The translations under genes were made by a program, and so were the position numbers. From Streptomyces cavernicola (GTDB lineage Bacteria > Actinomycetota > Actinomycetes > Streptomycetales > Streptomycetaceae), in contig NZ_JASCIQ010000018.1 in assembly GCF_029968035.1 (NCBI RefSeq), positions 1 through 64,000 on the forward strand: a DNA stretch of 64,000 nt. Reading direction: 5' to 3'. Each line of letters starts with the position of its first letter. The stretch's first letter is position 1. This document shows positions 16,922 through 25,698 of the stretch, piece by piece. The notes under the pieces are model-generated. The model searched no databases, had not been told where the DNA came from, and saw nothing but the letters and a program-made list of their open reading frames with translations.

Positions 16922-16988
16922 GTGACACGTCACCAGAAATGGTTGACGCGTCACACATCCCCCTGCTGGAATGTAGGTGACGCATCAC
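16922..16988. promoter_or_regulatory. Three MarR operators between MarR copy 2 and HATPase-like gene
   Basis: GTGACACGTCAC (16922-16933), TTGACGCGTCAC (16943-16954) and GTGACGCATCAC (16977-16988) repeat the spacing seen at 15768-15832 to within 1 nt. Site 1 starts 24 nt from the MarR start codon in both blocks. Confidence 0.82.
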
Positions 16989-17033
16989 ACAACTCCCGTC
17001 GACCGCCGCCGACGGGGCACCGTCAGGAGAGTC

Positions 17034-17552
17034 ATGACCACGCACACCGGCAGGGGCCAAGGGAGCGCCGGACCGGGGCGCCCGCCCCCGCGGGACGCCG
17101 CCGATGGCGCGCCGCCGGAGCTGTCCGCGCTGATCGGCCCGGCCGTGGCCGCGCTCATCAGCGACCCGACCCGGCGCCGCCAGGCGTGGCACCTGGACGT
17201 CACGGACCACATGGCCCGCCTCGCCCGCTTCAACACCCGCCTGACGCTGGGGGCTTGGGGCATGCCCGAGGAGGTGGCCGAGGATGCCGAGCAGATCGTC
17301 GGCGACCTCGCCGGTCATGCCGCACAACACCCCGGCGGCCCGGCGATCGCCCTCGGCCTCACCCTCGACGGCAACGTCCTGACCCTCCGCGTAGTCGGCT
17401 CCGCCCTCCCCGACCCCGACTCCGCCCCTGACCCCGGCCTGCCGATCCTGGCCGCCCTCGCGTCCCACTGGGGCCGCACCAGCACACCCCACGGCACAGC
17501 CGTCTGGGCCCAACTCGACTTGGGGGAGGGCGGGTTCGGGCGGTCGGGGTGA
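17034..17552 (+). CDS. Degenerate HATPase-like (RsbW/anti-sigma type) protein
   Basis: The 172-residue protein follows the layout of Streptomyces single-domain ATP-binding regulators: RLARFNTRLTLGAWGMPEEVAEDAEQIVGDL, then a strand TLDGNVLTLRVVGSA, and LPILAALASHWGRTSTPHGTAVWAQL at the end. The N-box, normally with ELVTNA, reads DLAGHAAQH here, and the D-x-G-x-G ATP lid is missing. It may therefore not bind ATP, and could act as a protein-binding pseudo-kinase. The ATG at 17034 follows AGGAGA. Promoter sites show it is a MarR copy 2 target. Confidence 0.62.
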   Translation: MTTHTGRGQGSAGPGRPPPRDAADGAPPELSALIGPAVAALISDPTRRRQAWHLDVTDHMARLARFNTRLTLGAWGMPEEVAEDAEQIVGDLAGHAAQHPGGPAIALGLTLDGNVLTLRVVGSALPDPDSAPDPGLPILAALASHWGRTSTPHGTAVWAQLDLGEGGFGRSG

Positions 17553-17604
17553 GGGGGCGGCTGCCGCGCTGGGTGTGTGGTCGCCCGGTGCTACGGTCGC
17601 TCGG

Positions 17605-18462
17605 ATGACGCGTTCGGCAGTACCAACTCGCGCCGTTGACCTGCGGATTGAGCCCGTGGACGAGGTTCTGGAACGTGTGGAGACCGCGCTCCGGACGTGC
17701 CTGGACCGAGATTCAGTCGTACGGAAGCGCCGCTCGGTCGGGGCGCGGACGGACCGGGGCACCTGGGTGCGCGTGGAGCGGCGCGGGTTCGACCGAATCG
17801 ACGCGCAGGGCTGGAACGGGACCGAGCGCGCCGCGTTCCTGAACGGCGTCGCCCAACCCGAGTGGCACGGCTGCGTGGTCTGGCGGGACGCGGCCGAGCC
17901 GGTGATGTGGCGGGCCGACGAGACCGACCTCCTGCCCGCCCCTCCCATCGGTACGGCCGTACTGAGCGGGGACCCAGAGCTGCCCGACGACTGGTGGCCG
18001 CAGTTCAACGCCTCGCTCGACGCGCTCATGGGGCAGACCACCCGGCGCATCGCCACCCCGGACACCGTCACCCTCACGCAGGCCGTCGTCACAGAGTCCA
18101 TCCGCAGCGTGTTCGCCGATGGCTTCGAAACGACCGTCAAAAACTGGGTGCCCGCCCACGCGGACCTGAACTGGGCCAACCTGACGGCACCGGAGTTCTG
18201 CATCTTCGACTGGGAGGACTGGGGCAACGCGCCGCGTGGCCTCGACTCGGCCTCGCTGTGGGCGAGTTCGCTCGCCGCCCCGGCTCTGGCCGACCGCGTA
18301 CGACACGAACGGCGCTGCGACTTCGCAAGCCGCGACGGCAAGCTGATGGCGCTGTTCACGGCGTCGAAGATCCTCGGGCCGCACGCGCATCCGGAGGACC
18401 CGAGGATCAAGCCTGCTCGCCTGGTGGCGGAGCAATTCGTCGCGGAACTTCAGGCCGGCTGA
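17605..18462 (+). CDS. Aminoglycoside phosphotransferase (APH)-like protein
   Basis: The 285-residue protein has the kinase-like catalytic signature HADLNWANL (about residues 182-190; H-x-D-x-x-x-x-N) and IFDWEDWG as the metal-binding D of the APH/choline kinase fold. The N-terminal part (RTDRGTWVRVERR) stands in for the nucleotide-binding strands and lacks a classic glycine loop. The ATG at 17605 is chosen; TACGGT 9 nt upstream could give a leaderless message. It may phosphorylate a small alcohol or sugar; the substrate is unknown. There is no operon partner. Confidence 0.72.
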   Translation: MTRSAVPTRAVDLRIEPVDEVLERVETALRTCLDRDSVVRKRRSVGARTDRGTWVRVERRGFDRIDAQGWNGTERAAFLNGVAQPEWHGCVVWRDAAEPVMWRADETDLLPAPPIGTAVLSGDPELPDDWWPQFNASLDALMGQTTRRIATPDTVTLTQAVVTESIRSVFADGFETTVKNWVPAHADLNWANLTAPEFCIFDWEDWGNAPRGLDSASLWASSLAAPALADRVRHERRCDFASRDGKLMALFTASKILGPHAHPEDPRIKPARLVAEQFVAELQAG

Positions 18463-18588
18463 CCGCGCGCTCGGCTCCGGAGAAGCCGCCCGAGGAGTCA
18501 GAGCAGTCAGCCCCCGAAGGCCGTGGCGTGGTGGGTGACCCAGTCTGCGTAGGTGTGGGCACAGTGGGGCGCACGAAGCCAGTAGAGC

Positions 18589-19356
18589 TCAGGGCTCCCG
18601 GTGGCCGAGGCCCGCCGAGATGCGCTGGGCGGCGCGGGCCATGACCGCGGTCAGGCCGCGCATCCGGGGGGCGGGCATGTAGGGGCGGGTCGCGGAGACG
18701 CTGATGGCGCCGACGACCTCGCCCGCCGCGTCGCGCACGGGCGCGGCCACACAGCGGATGCCGGGCTCGTTGTCCTCCAGGTCCATGGCCACGCCCGCCT
18801 CGGCGTACTCGCGCATCCGCGCCAGGAACGCGTCGACGTCCTCCGGGTGCACCTCGCCGGGCTCCACGGGCGCCTCCGCCTCGTACAGGGCCTGCCATTC
18901 CGGGGCGGAGTCGAGGAGCAGGGCCATGCCGACTCCGGTGCGGGTGAGGGGCATGCGGTGGCCGATGCGGGAGCGCATCTCGGCGCCGCGGGTGCCGGGG
19001 AGTTTGTCGAGGTAGAGGACGGACTCCCCGTCGCGCACGGCGAGGTGCACGGTGTCCTGCAACTGCGCCGAGAGCTCTTCGAGCACGGGCCGGGCGACCA
19101 CCGGCAGGGGGTTGCCGTGGAGGGCCTGGAAGCCGAGTTCGATGAGGGTGGGGCCGAGCGCGTACCCATCCTTGCCGCCCCTCAAATAGCCCTCGGCGAT
19201 GAGGAGTTGGGCCAGGCGGTGCACGGTGCTGCGGCCGATGCCGGTGCGTTCGACGAGCGTACGGAGATCGTGCGCGCCGTCGGCCACGGCGCGGATCAGC
19301 GCGAGACCGCGGGCGAGGGTCTGGGTGCCGGGCGCCGGCGCCGGAGTGTCAGCCAT
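18589..19356 (-). CDS. IclR family regulator of the galactonate operon
   Basis: The 255-residue protein has an N-terminal winged helix (LRTLVERTGIGRSTVHRLAQLLIAEGYL, about residues 32-59) and a C-terminal IclR effector domain (VHLAVRDGESVLYLDK, RCVAAPVRDAAGEVVGAISVSA). It is divergent from the dgo genes, the standard place for a DgoR-type repressor responding to galactonate or a related sugar acid. ATG 19356 is preferred over the start at 19374: TAGGGT ends 7 nt before it, which suggests a leaderless start. Confidence 0.88.
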   Translation of the reverse strand: MADTPAPAPGTQTLARGLALIRAVADGAHDLRTLVERTGIGRSTVHRLAQLLIAEGYLRGGKDGYALGPTLIELGFQALHGNPLPVVARPVLEELSAQLQDTVHLAVRDGESVLYLDKLPGTRGAEMRSRIGHRMPLTRTGVGMALLLDSAPEWQALYEAEAPVEPGEVHPEDVDAFLARMREYAEAGVAMDLEDNEPGIRCVAAPVRDAAGEVVGAISVSATRPYMPAPRMRGLTAVMARAAQRISAGLGHREP

Positions 19357-19377
19357 GCCCCCGACCCTACCCATCCA

Positions 19378-19394
19378 GTCCTATATATAGGGAC
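19378..19394. promoter_or_regulatory. Palindrome CCTATATATAGG in the dgo intergenic region
   Basis: A perfect 12-bp palindrome at 19380-19391, flanked by GT and GAC, is a rare AT-rich stretch in this DNA and lies between the IclR gene and dgoK. It is a candidate IclR operator or promoter element. Confidence 0.55.
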
Positions 19395-19435
19395 GGTGTT
19401 CGCATTATTGGGATCGGCCTCGCAGAGTGACGCCC

Positions 19436-20578
19436 ATGACGGACACCGAACCGGGCCGCGCCCCCGGCCTCGTCGCGCTCGACTGGGGCACCTCCGGGCG
19501 GCGCGCCTGGCTGCTCGACACTCATGGCCGCACCCTGGAAACCCGCAGGTCGGAGCATGGACTCCTGGCCACGACGGAAGGCGTCGACGCGCACGATCCG
19601 CACGCCAGGGCGGCCGCCCACGAGGAGGCCCTGTGGGAGGCCTGCGGCGACTGGCTGACCTCGTACCCGGAGGCGCCCGTGGTGGCGTGCGGCATGGTGG
19701 GCAGCGCGCAGGGCTGGGTCGACAGCGGGTACCGGACCGTGCCGGCGCCGGTGGACTTCAGCGCACTGGTGCCGGTGGCGCACCGCGCGGGCGTACTGCA
19801 TGTGGTGCCGGGCCTCCGGGTCGCCTCGGACGCGACCGGGCCCGGCGATGTGATGCGCGGCGAGGAGTCCCAACTCGCGGGCGTCCTCGACGAGTTGGGC
19901 GAGCGCGACGAACCGTTCACGGTGGTCCTGCCGGGCACGCACACCAAGTGGGTCCGCCTCGACCGCGGCCGCGTCACCGACTTCCACACCGCGATGTCGG
20001 GCGAGCTGTACGGCCTGCTCACCCGCCACGGCCTCCTCGCCCGCACCGCCGAGCCCGCTGCATCTTCCGAACAGGCCGGATCTTCCGAACAGGCCGGATC
20101 TGCCGTACGGGATGAGCCTGCCGTACGGGATGAGCCTGCCGTACGGGATGACGCGGCCTTCGCGCGCGGCCTTGCCGCCGGGCGGTCGCGCGGGCTCGCC
20201 GCGGAGCTGTTCGGGGCGCGGCCCCTGGTCCTCGACGGCCTCCTCGCGCCGGCCTCGCTGCCGGAGTACGTGTCGGGCGTGCTGATCGCCGACGAGGTGG
20301 CGCACCTGCTGCCCGGCACGGAGGGCGACGTGGTGCTCTGCGGCGCGGCCGACCTGTGCCGGCGCTACGCCGCGGCGCTCGCGGTGCACGGGGTGCGGCC
20401 CAGGGTGCTCGGCGAGGAGGTCACCGCCATGGGGCTGTGGCGGATCGCGGGGCGGGCGGGGCTCCTCGGCCCTGAAACCGGCAGCCCTGAAACCGGCAGC
20501 CCTGAAACCGGCAGCCCTGAACTCGGCCCCCAGGACGACGTACCAGACGTACGCCAGGAAAGGACACCGCGACGATGA
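19436..20578 (+). CDS. dgoK: 2-dehydro-3-deoxygalactonokinase
   Basis: The 380-residue protein matches DgoK (EC 2.7.1.58), which phosphorylates 2-keto-3-deoxygalactonate with ATP. Visible are LVALDWGTSGRRAWLLD (phosphate 1 motif), ACGMVGSAQGW, LPGTHTKWV and the adenosine motif VVLCGAADLCRRY. Three in-frame tandem arrays are inserted: SSEQAG and AVRDEP units near residues 212-242, and PETGS units near residues 343-360. The last follows the end of the kinase fold. GTG 19427 is an alternative start. The stop overlaps the aldolase start as ATGA. Confidence 0.9.
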   Translation: MTDTEPGRAPGLVALDWGTSGRRAWLLDTHGRTLETRRSEHGLLATTEGVDAHDPHARAAAHEEALWEACGDWLTSYPEAPVVACGMVGSAQGWVDSGYRTVPAPVDFSALVPVAHRAGVLHVVPGLRVASDATGPGDVMRGEESQLAGVLDELGERDEPFTVVLPGTHTKWVRLDRGRVTDFHTAMSGELYGLLTRHGLLARTAEPAASSEQAGSSEQAGSAVRDEPAVRDEPAVRDDAAFARGLAAGRSRGLAAELFGARPLVLDGLLAPASLPEYVSGVLIADEVAHLLPGTEGDVVLCGAADLCRRYAAALAVHGVRPRVLGEEVTAMGLWRIAGRAGLLGPETGSPETGSPETGSPELGPQDDVPDVRQERTPRR

Positions 20579-21210
20579 CGACGTTGACCACGACAGGGCT
20601 GATCGCGATTCTGCGCGGCGTCGAGCCCGGCGAGGTCGTGGAGGTGGGCCGGGCGCTCGCCGAGGCCGGCATCACCACGATCGAGGTGCCGCTCAACTCC
20701 CCCGAGCCGTTCACGAGCGTGCGACTCCTCGCCGACGAGCTGGGCGAGCGGTGTGCGATCGGCGCGGGCACCGTGCTCACCGTCGAGGACGTGGCGCGGG
20801 CGCGGGACGCCGGGGCTCGGCTGATCGTGGCCCCCAACTGCGACCCGGCGGTGATCGCCGCCGCGGTGGCGGCGGGCCTGACGCCGTACCCGGGCGTCGC
20901 CACCCCCACCGAGGCGTTCACGGCGATCGGCGCGGGCGCCCGGCGGCTCAAGCTCTTCCCGTCCGACGCGGTCGGGATCAGCGGCATGAAGGCCTGGCGG
21001 GCCGTGCTCCCGCCGGACGTCGGCCTCGTACCGGTCGGCGGGGTCGACGAGACGAACCTGGCCGCGTGGGCGGCGGCCGGCGCGGTGGGAGCCGGGCTCG
21101 GCTCCCACCTCTACCGGCCCGGCGACACCGCCGAGACGGTCGGCGCCCGTGCTCGCGAACTGGTCCGGATCTGGCACGAAGCCCTCGGCCACCAAGCCCT
21201 CAACCACTAA
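20575..21210 (+). CDS. dgoA: 2-dehydro-3-deoxy-6-phosphogalactonate aldolase
   Basis: The 211-residue class I KDPG/KDPGal aldolase has IAILRG at the start, ITTIEVPLNSPEPF (family Glu), IGAGTVL, TPYPGVATPTEAF and RLKLFPSDAVG with the Schiff-base lysine near residue 123. It cleaves 2-keto-3-deoxy-6-phosphogalactonate to pyruvate and glyceraldehyde 3-phosphate. It is translationally coupled to dgoK by ATGA overlap, with an AGGAAAGGA upstream. VPLNSP rather than VTLRTP favours the galactonate branch over KDPG. Confidence 0.92.
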   Translation: MTTLTTTGLIAILRGVEPGEVVEVGRALAEAGITTIEVPLNSPEPFTSVRLLADELGERCAIGAGTVLTVEDVARARDAGARLIVAPNCDPAVIAAAVAAGLTPYPGVATPTEAFTAIGAGARRLKLFPSDAVGISGMKAWRAVLPPDVGLVPVGGVDETNLAAWAAAGAVGAGLGSHLYRPGDTAETVGARARELVRIWHEALGHQALNH

Positions 21211-21263
21211 GCCCTCAACGGGCCTGAAGACGACAGCGTTGCCCTTGCAGGAGTGGAGAACCG

Positions 21264-22412
21264 ATGAAAATCACGTCAGTGACGACGTATCAGGTGCCGC
21301 CGCGCTGGTGCTTCCTGAAGATCGAGACGGATGCGGGCGTCACCGGGTGGGGCGAGCCGGTCCTGGAGGGCCGGGCCGCTTCGGTGGCCGCCACCGTCGA
21401 GGAGCTCTCCGACTACCTCGTGGGGCAGGACCCGTCGCGGATCGAGGACCTGTGGACGGTGCTGTACCGGGGCGGGTTCTACCGGGGCGGCGGCCTGCAC
21501 ATGAGCGCGCTCGCCGGCATCGACCAGGCCCTGTGGGACATCAAGGGCAAGGCCCTCGGGGTGCCGGTGCACGAGCTGCTCGGCGGGCGGGTGCGGGACC
21601 GGATCAAGGTGTACTCGTGGATCGGCGGCGACCGTCCCGCGGAGACGGCCCGAGCCGCGCGCGAGGTGGTGGACCGCGGATTTACCGCGGTGAAGATGAA
21701 CGGCACGGAGGAGCTGCAGTACCTCGACACCTGGGACAAGGTCGACCAGTGCATCGCCAACGTGGCTGCGGTACGTGAGGCGGTGGGCCCGAACGTCGGC
21801 ATCGGCGTCGACTTCCACGGCCGGGTGCACAAGCCGATGGCCAAGGTGCTGCTTCGTGAACTGGAGCCGTACCGGCTGATGTTCGTCGAGGAGCCGGTGC
21901 TCTCCGAGCACGTCGACGGCTTCGCCGACGTACTGCGCAACTCGCCGATACCGATCGCGCTCGGCGAACGCCTTTACTCCCGCTGGGACTTCAAGTCCGT
22001 GCTCGCCTCCGGGGCCGTGGACATCGTCCAGCCCGACCCCTCGCACTGCGGCGGCATCACCGAGGCCCGCAAGATCGCGCACATGGCGGAGGCGTACGAC
22101 GTGGGCCTCGCGCTGCACTGCCCGCTCGGGCCGATCGCGCTCGCGGCCTGCCTGCAGATCGACGCCGGCTGCTACAACGCGACGATCCAGGAACAGAGCC
22201 TGGGCATCCACTACAACACCAGCAACGACCTGCTCGACTACCTCGTCGACCCCGCGGTGTTCACGTACGAGGACGGCCAGGTCGCCATCCCGGACGGTCC
22301 TGGCCTCGGCATCGAGGTGAACGAGGAGTACATCGCGGAGCGCGCCGCCGAGGGGCACCGCTGGCGCAATCCCGTGTGGCGGCACTCCGACGGCTCTTTC
22401 GCGGAGTGGTGA
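21264..22412 (+). CDS. dgoD: D-galactonate dehydratase (enolase superfamily)
   Basis: The 382-residue protein matches D-galactonate dehydratase (EC 4.2.1.6), which yields 2-keto-3-deoxygalactonate. It begins MKITSVTTYQVPPRW; the metal-ligand blocks are GVDFHGRVHKPMAK (Asp), FVEEPV (Glu) and ALGERLYSR (Glu). The general base region is ALHCPLGPIALAACLQID. The length is normal. The ATG at 21264 has GGAG upstream. Order in the operon is kinase, aldolase, dehydratase, transporter. Confidence 0.94.
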   Translation: MKITSVTTYQVPPRWCFLKIETDAGVTGWGEPVLEGRAASVAATVEELSDYLVGQDPSRIEDLWTVLYRGGFYRGGGLHMSALAGIDQALWDIKGKALGVPVHELLGGRVRDRIKVYSWIGGDRPAETARAAREVVDRGFTAVKMNGTEELQYLDTWDKVDQCIANVAAVREAVGPNVGIGVDFHGRVHKPMAKVLLRELEPYRLMFVEEPVLSEHVDGFADVLRNSPIPIALGERLYSRWDFKSVLASGAVDIVQPDPSHCGGITEARKIAHMAEAYDVGLALHCPLGPIALAACLQIDAGCYNATIQEQSLGIHYNTSNDLLDYLVDPAVFTYEDGQVAIPDGPGLGIEVNEEYIAERAAEGHRWRNPVWRHSDGSFAEW

Positions 22413-22419
22413 GCGGACG

Positions 22420-23775
22420 ATGACACAGACCGCTTCCGTGCGTGCCGGGGTCGGTACGCGAGCGTCCCGGGTCCGGGTGCTCATCGCGGTGATGCTGTTC
22501 GTCACCGTCGTCATCAACTATCTGGACCGCTCCAACCTGTCGATCGCGCTGCCCGAGATCGCCCGCGAGCTCGACCTGACCACGGCCCAACAGGGCCTGC
22601 TGCTCTCGGCGTTCGGCTGGACGTACGCCGCGCTGCAGATTCCCGGCGGCTGGCTGGTGGACCGGGTGCCGGCGCGGGTCCTCTACCCGGTGTGCCTGAC
22701 CCTGTGGTCCCTCGCCACCCTGTTCATGGGCGTCATCGGCGGTTTCGTGGCGCTGATCGTGCTGCGCCTCATGGTCGGCGCGTTCGAGGCGCCCGCGTAC
22801 CCGATCAACAACAAGGTGGCGACGGTGTGGTTCCCGGAGCGGGAGCGCGCCACCGCCATCGGCTTCTACACCTCCGGCCAGTTCATCGGCCTCGCCCTGC
22901 TCACCCCCGTCCTCTCCTGGCTGCAGGCGCTGATCTCCTGGCACTGGGTGTTCATCGCCACCGGCCTGGTCGGCGTCCTGTGGGCGCTCGTCTGGTACGT
23001 GTGGTTCCGGGAGCCGGCGGACTCGCGGGCCAACGCGGCGGAGGTCGAACTCATCCGCGCCGGCGGCGGGTTGGTGGACGCGACGGAGTCCACGGACGCG
23101 TCGGATGCTTCGCACACGACGCGCGAGCGGCCGGAGCGGGCGCGGATCAGCCGGGCCGACCTGGCGACCGTGCTCGGCCGCCGGAAACTGTGGGGCATCT
23201 ACCTCGGCCAGTTCTGTCTGACGTCGACGCTCTGGTTCTTCCTGACGTGGTTCCCGACGTACCTCGTCGAGTACCGGGACATGGACTACATCAAGTCCGG
23301 TTTCCTGGCGTCGCTGCCGTTCGTCGCCGCGCTTGTCGGCGTGCTCACCTCCGGTGTCCTCTCGGACTTCCTGCTGCGGCGCGGCGCCTCCCTCGGCGCG
23401 GCCCGCAAGGGGCCGATCATCGCCGGGCTGCTGCTCAGCACGGTGATGGTCGGGGCGAGCTTCACCGACTCGACGACGCTGGTCATCGTGTTCCTGTCGG
23501 TGGCGTTCTTCGGCAACGGGCTCGCCTCGATCACCTGGTCGCTGGTCTCCGCGATGGCGCCGCAGCGGCTGCTCGGGCTCACCGGCGGGATGTTCAACTT
23601 CATCGGCAACCTGTCGTCGATCGCGACGCCGATCGTCATCGGCATGATCATCACGGACGAGAGCTTCGCCCCCGGCTTCGCGTACATGACGGTGGTCACG
23701 ATCGTGGGAATCCTGTCGTACGTGTTCCTCGTCGGCCGGGTCGAACGGGTCCAGGAGCGGCCGGCGAAGGTCTGA
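22420..23775 (+). CDS. MFS sugar-acid transporter (ACS family, probable galactonate importer)
   Basis: The 451-residue twelve-helix protein has the anion:cation symporter family opening VINYLDRSNLSIALPEI and IPGGWLVDRVPARVLYP after helix 2. It is followed by GAFEAPAYPINNKVATVWFPERERATAIGFY, characteristic of DgoT/glucarate-type porters. It starts 7 nt after dgoD, so proton-coupled D-galactonate uptake is the likely role. A Thr/Asp/Ser-rich loop (about residues 215-245) sits between the two halves. Confidence 0.9.
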   Translation: MTQTASVRAGVGTRASRVRVLIAVMLFVTVVINYLDRSNLSIALPEIARELDLTTAQQGLLLSAFGWTYAALQIPGGWLVDRVPARVLYPVCLTLWSLATLFMGVIGGFVALIVLRLMVGAFEAPAYPINNKVATVWFPERERATAIGFYTSGQFIGLALLTPVLSWLQALISWHWVFIATGLVGVLWALVWYVWFREPADSRANAAEVELIRAGGGLVDATESTDASDASHTTRERPERARISRADLATVLGRRKLWGIYLGQFCLTSTLWFFLTWFPTYLVEYRDMDYIKSGFLASLPFVAALVGVLTSGVLSDFLLRRGASLGAARKGPIIAGLLLSTVMVGASFTDSTTLVIVFLSVAFFGNGLASITWSLVSAMAPQRLLGLTGGMFNFIGNLSSIATPIVIGMIITDESFAPGFAYMTVVTIVGILSYVFLVGRVERVQERPAKV

Positions 23776-23803
23776 CGCCCCATCGATGTCTGCCTCGTCA
23801 TCA

Positions 23804-23844
23804 GCGGGAAGCCCTGCGTGCCTTCGGGCGCGCAGGGCTTCCGC
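23804..23844. terminator. Terminator of the galactonate operon
   Basis: A 14-bp stem (GCGG-AAGCCCTGCG with its complement ending at 23844, one bulged G) closes a 12-nt loop just after the transporter stop. Confidence 0.75.
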
Positions 23845-23994
23845 GTTCAGAGAGCTTCCGCTTTGGCGCGTTTTGCCATGGTCCGGCCAGCCATATCCGG
23901 ATTCGCCGAGGTGGGAGTGCACCATGGTCACCGCGGTGCGTCGGCTCCGGGGGCGTCGACGCTCGGGGCGGGGCGAGGGAGAGTGGAGAAACGT

Positions 23995-25254
23995 ATGGAA
24001 CGCCGTTCGCTCGTCGTCGTGGGGCTCGGGTACGTCGGGTTGCCGCTGGCGATGGCGGCCGCCGGGGCCGGGATGCGGGTGCACGGCCTGGACAGCGACG
24101 CGGGGCGGGTGCGCGGCCTGTCGTCGGGGCGCAGCCACGTCGACGACGTCGGCGACGACGAGGTGCGCGACGCGCTCGGCCGCGGTTTCGACCCGACCAC
24201 GGACGCCTCCTGCATCGCCCTCGCGGATGTGGTCGTCATCTGTGTGCCCACACCACTGCGGCAGTCCGTACCCGATCTGACGGCGGTGTGCGCCGCGGGG
24301 GAAGCCGTCGCCCAGTGGCTGCGGCCCGGCGCGCTCGTCGTCCTGGAGTCGACGACATACCCGGGCACGACCGTCGAGGTGCTGCTGCCGTTACTGGAGG
24401 GGGACGGCGCGCGGCAGGTCGGGGTGGACTTCCACCTGGCGTTCTCGCCGGAGCGCATCGACCCCGGCAACGCGACGTTCTCGCTCGTCAACACCCCCAA
24501 GGTGGTCGGCGGCGTCACCGAGGGCTGTACGCACGCGGCCTCGGCGTTCTACGCGGGCCTGGTCGGCGAGGTGGTGCCGGTGAGTTCGCCCGAGGTGGCG
24601 GAGATGTCGAAGCTCCTGGAGAACACGTACCGGCAGGTGAACATCGCCCTCGTCAACGAGATGGCGGTGTTCTGCCACGAGCTGGGCGTGGACCTCTGGG
24701 AGGCGATCGACGCCGCGGCGACCAAGCCGTTCGGCTTCACCCCGTTCCGGCCCGGCCCGGGTGTGGGCGGGCACTGCATCCCGGTGGACCCCGGCTACCT
24801 CTCGCACCGGGTGCGCGGCCTCGGATACCCGTTCCGCTTCGCGGAGTTGGCGCAGGAGATCAACAACGGGATGCCGCGCCATGTGGTGGGCCGCGTGGCC
24901 GAGTTGCTCAACGAGGGAGGCCGCAGCCTGCGCGGCGCCCGGGTGCTGCTGCTCGGCGCCACGTACAAGGCGGACGTGTCGGACGAGCGCGAGTCGCCCT
25001 GCCGGGTGGTCGCGGAGCGGTTCGCCGCCGCCGGGGCCGAGGTGTCGTACCACGACCCGTACGTGCCGTCCTGGCGGATCGGCGAACGGGTCCTCGCCTG
25101 TGTGCCGGACGCCGAACGGGCCGCGGCCGAGGCCGATGTGACGGTGCTGCTGCAGGCGCACCGCGGGTACGCCCTCGACCGGCTCGTCACGGCCTCCCGG
25201 CTGTTCTTCGACACGCGCGGCCGGGCGGGCGGCAAGAAGGTCGCCCGGCTCTGA
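23995..25254 (+). CDS. Nucleotide-sugar 6-dehydrogenase (UDP-Glc/GlcNAc/ManNAc dehydrogenase type)
   Basis: The 419-residue protein has the Rossmann start VVVGLGYVGLPLAMAAA, AFSPERIDPGN, EMSKLLENTYRQVNIALVNE and the catalytic cysteine in GPGVGGHCIPVDPGYL (C261), with a C-terminal domain LLLGATYKADVSDERESP. These NAD enzymes oxidise the 6-hydroxyl of UDP-sugars to the uronate. The SPERIDPG and LENTYRQVNIALVNE blocks are closest to the WbpA/WecC group acting on N-acetylated sugars. ATG 23995 has GGAG 6 nt upstream. It converges on the sugar-amine arm and may supply it. Confidence 0.9.
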   Translation: MERRSLVVVGLGYVGLPLAMAAAGAGMRVHGLDSDAGRVRGLSSGRSHVDDVGDDEVRDALGRGFDPTTDASCIALADVVVICVPTPLRQSVPDLTAVCAAGEAVAQWLRPGALVVLESTTYPGTTVEVLLPLLEGDGARQVGVDFHLAFSPERIDPGNATFSLVNTPKVVGGVTEGCTHAASAFYAGLVGEVVPVSSPEVAEMSKLLENTYRQVNIALVNEMAVFCHELGVDLWEAIDAAATKPFGFTPFRPGPGVGGHCIPVDPGYLSHRVRGLGYPFRFAELAQEINNGMPRHVVGRVAELLNEGGRSLRGARVLLLGATYKADVSDERESPCRVVAERFAAAGAEVSYHDPYVPSWRIGERVLACVPDAERAAAEADVTVLLQAHRGYALDRLVTASRLFFDTRGRAGGKKVARL

Positions 25255-25287
25255 CGTCTCCCGGGGGCTCACGGGGCTCCGGGACGC

Positions 25288-25698
25288 TCAGGGCGCGCCG
25301 CTCTCGAAGCGGATCTCCGTCTCGGGTACGAGGGCCAGGTCTAGGCCGGTGACCGGGCGGGGCGCGGAGACGACGATGTTGTAGTGGTTGGGGAAGTGGC
25401 AGGCGTCGAAGCCGAGCACGGTGCCGACCTGCCGGCCCCCGGCGAGCACCCGGTCGCCGCGGTCCAGGACGCCGGCGCAGGCCAGCTCCACGAAGCCGAG
25501 GAAGCCGACGCGGTCGACGCGGGCCCCGGGCGCCGGGTCCGTGTGGTCGGTGGTGAGCAGTTCATGCACCTCGCCGCGGCGCACACAGCGGCTGGCGTAC
25601 GGCTCCAGGGTCATGCCGCGCGCGTCGAGGCGGTGCACGAGGACCTTGACGAGACTGCCGTGCACGGCACGCTTGGCGCCGTCCTCCGCGGGATTCAC
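25288..25698 (-). CDS. Small conserved protein (DUF6917-like) of the cluster
   Basis: The 136-residue protein reads KRAVHGSLVKVLVHRLDARGMTL, then HELLTTDHTD and VDRVGFLGFVELACAGVLDRGDRVL, and ends with GFDACHFPNHYNIVV. I recall this as DUF6917, a family found with sugar-modifying or secondary-metabolite genes, but cannot check it. The beta-rich pattern with conserved C and H (DACHFPNHYN) could suit a small hydrolase or metal-binding role. The GTG at 25698 follows AGGAGGT and overlaps the upstream stop as GTGA. It is the last gene of the minus-strand arm. Confidence 0.72.
   Translation of the reverse strand: MNPAEDGAKRAVHGSLVKVLVHRLDARGMTLEPYASRCVRRGEVHELLTTDHTDPAPGARVDRVGFLGFVELACAGVLDRGDRVLAGGRQVGTVLGFDACHFPNHYNIVVSAPRPVTGLDLALVPETEIRFESGAP

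Noticed and set aside
16425..18410. 661-codon open frame on the minus strand covering MarR copy 2 and running antisense to two genes
   Set aside because: Only the last 157 codons are protein-like (MarR). The rest is antisense shadow of the HATPase-like and APH-like genes, both of which have ribosome sites or family motifs.
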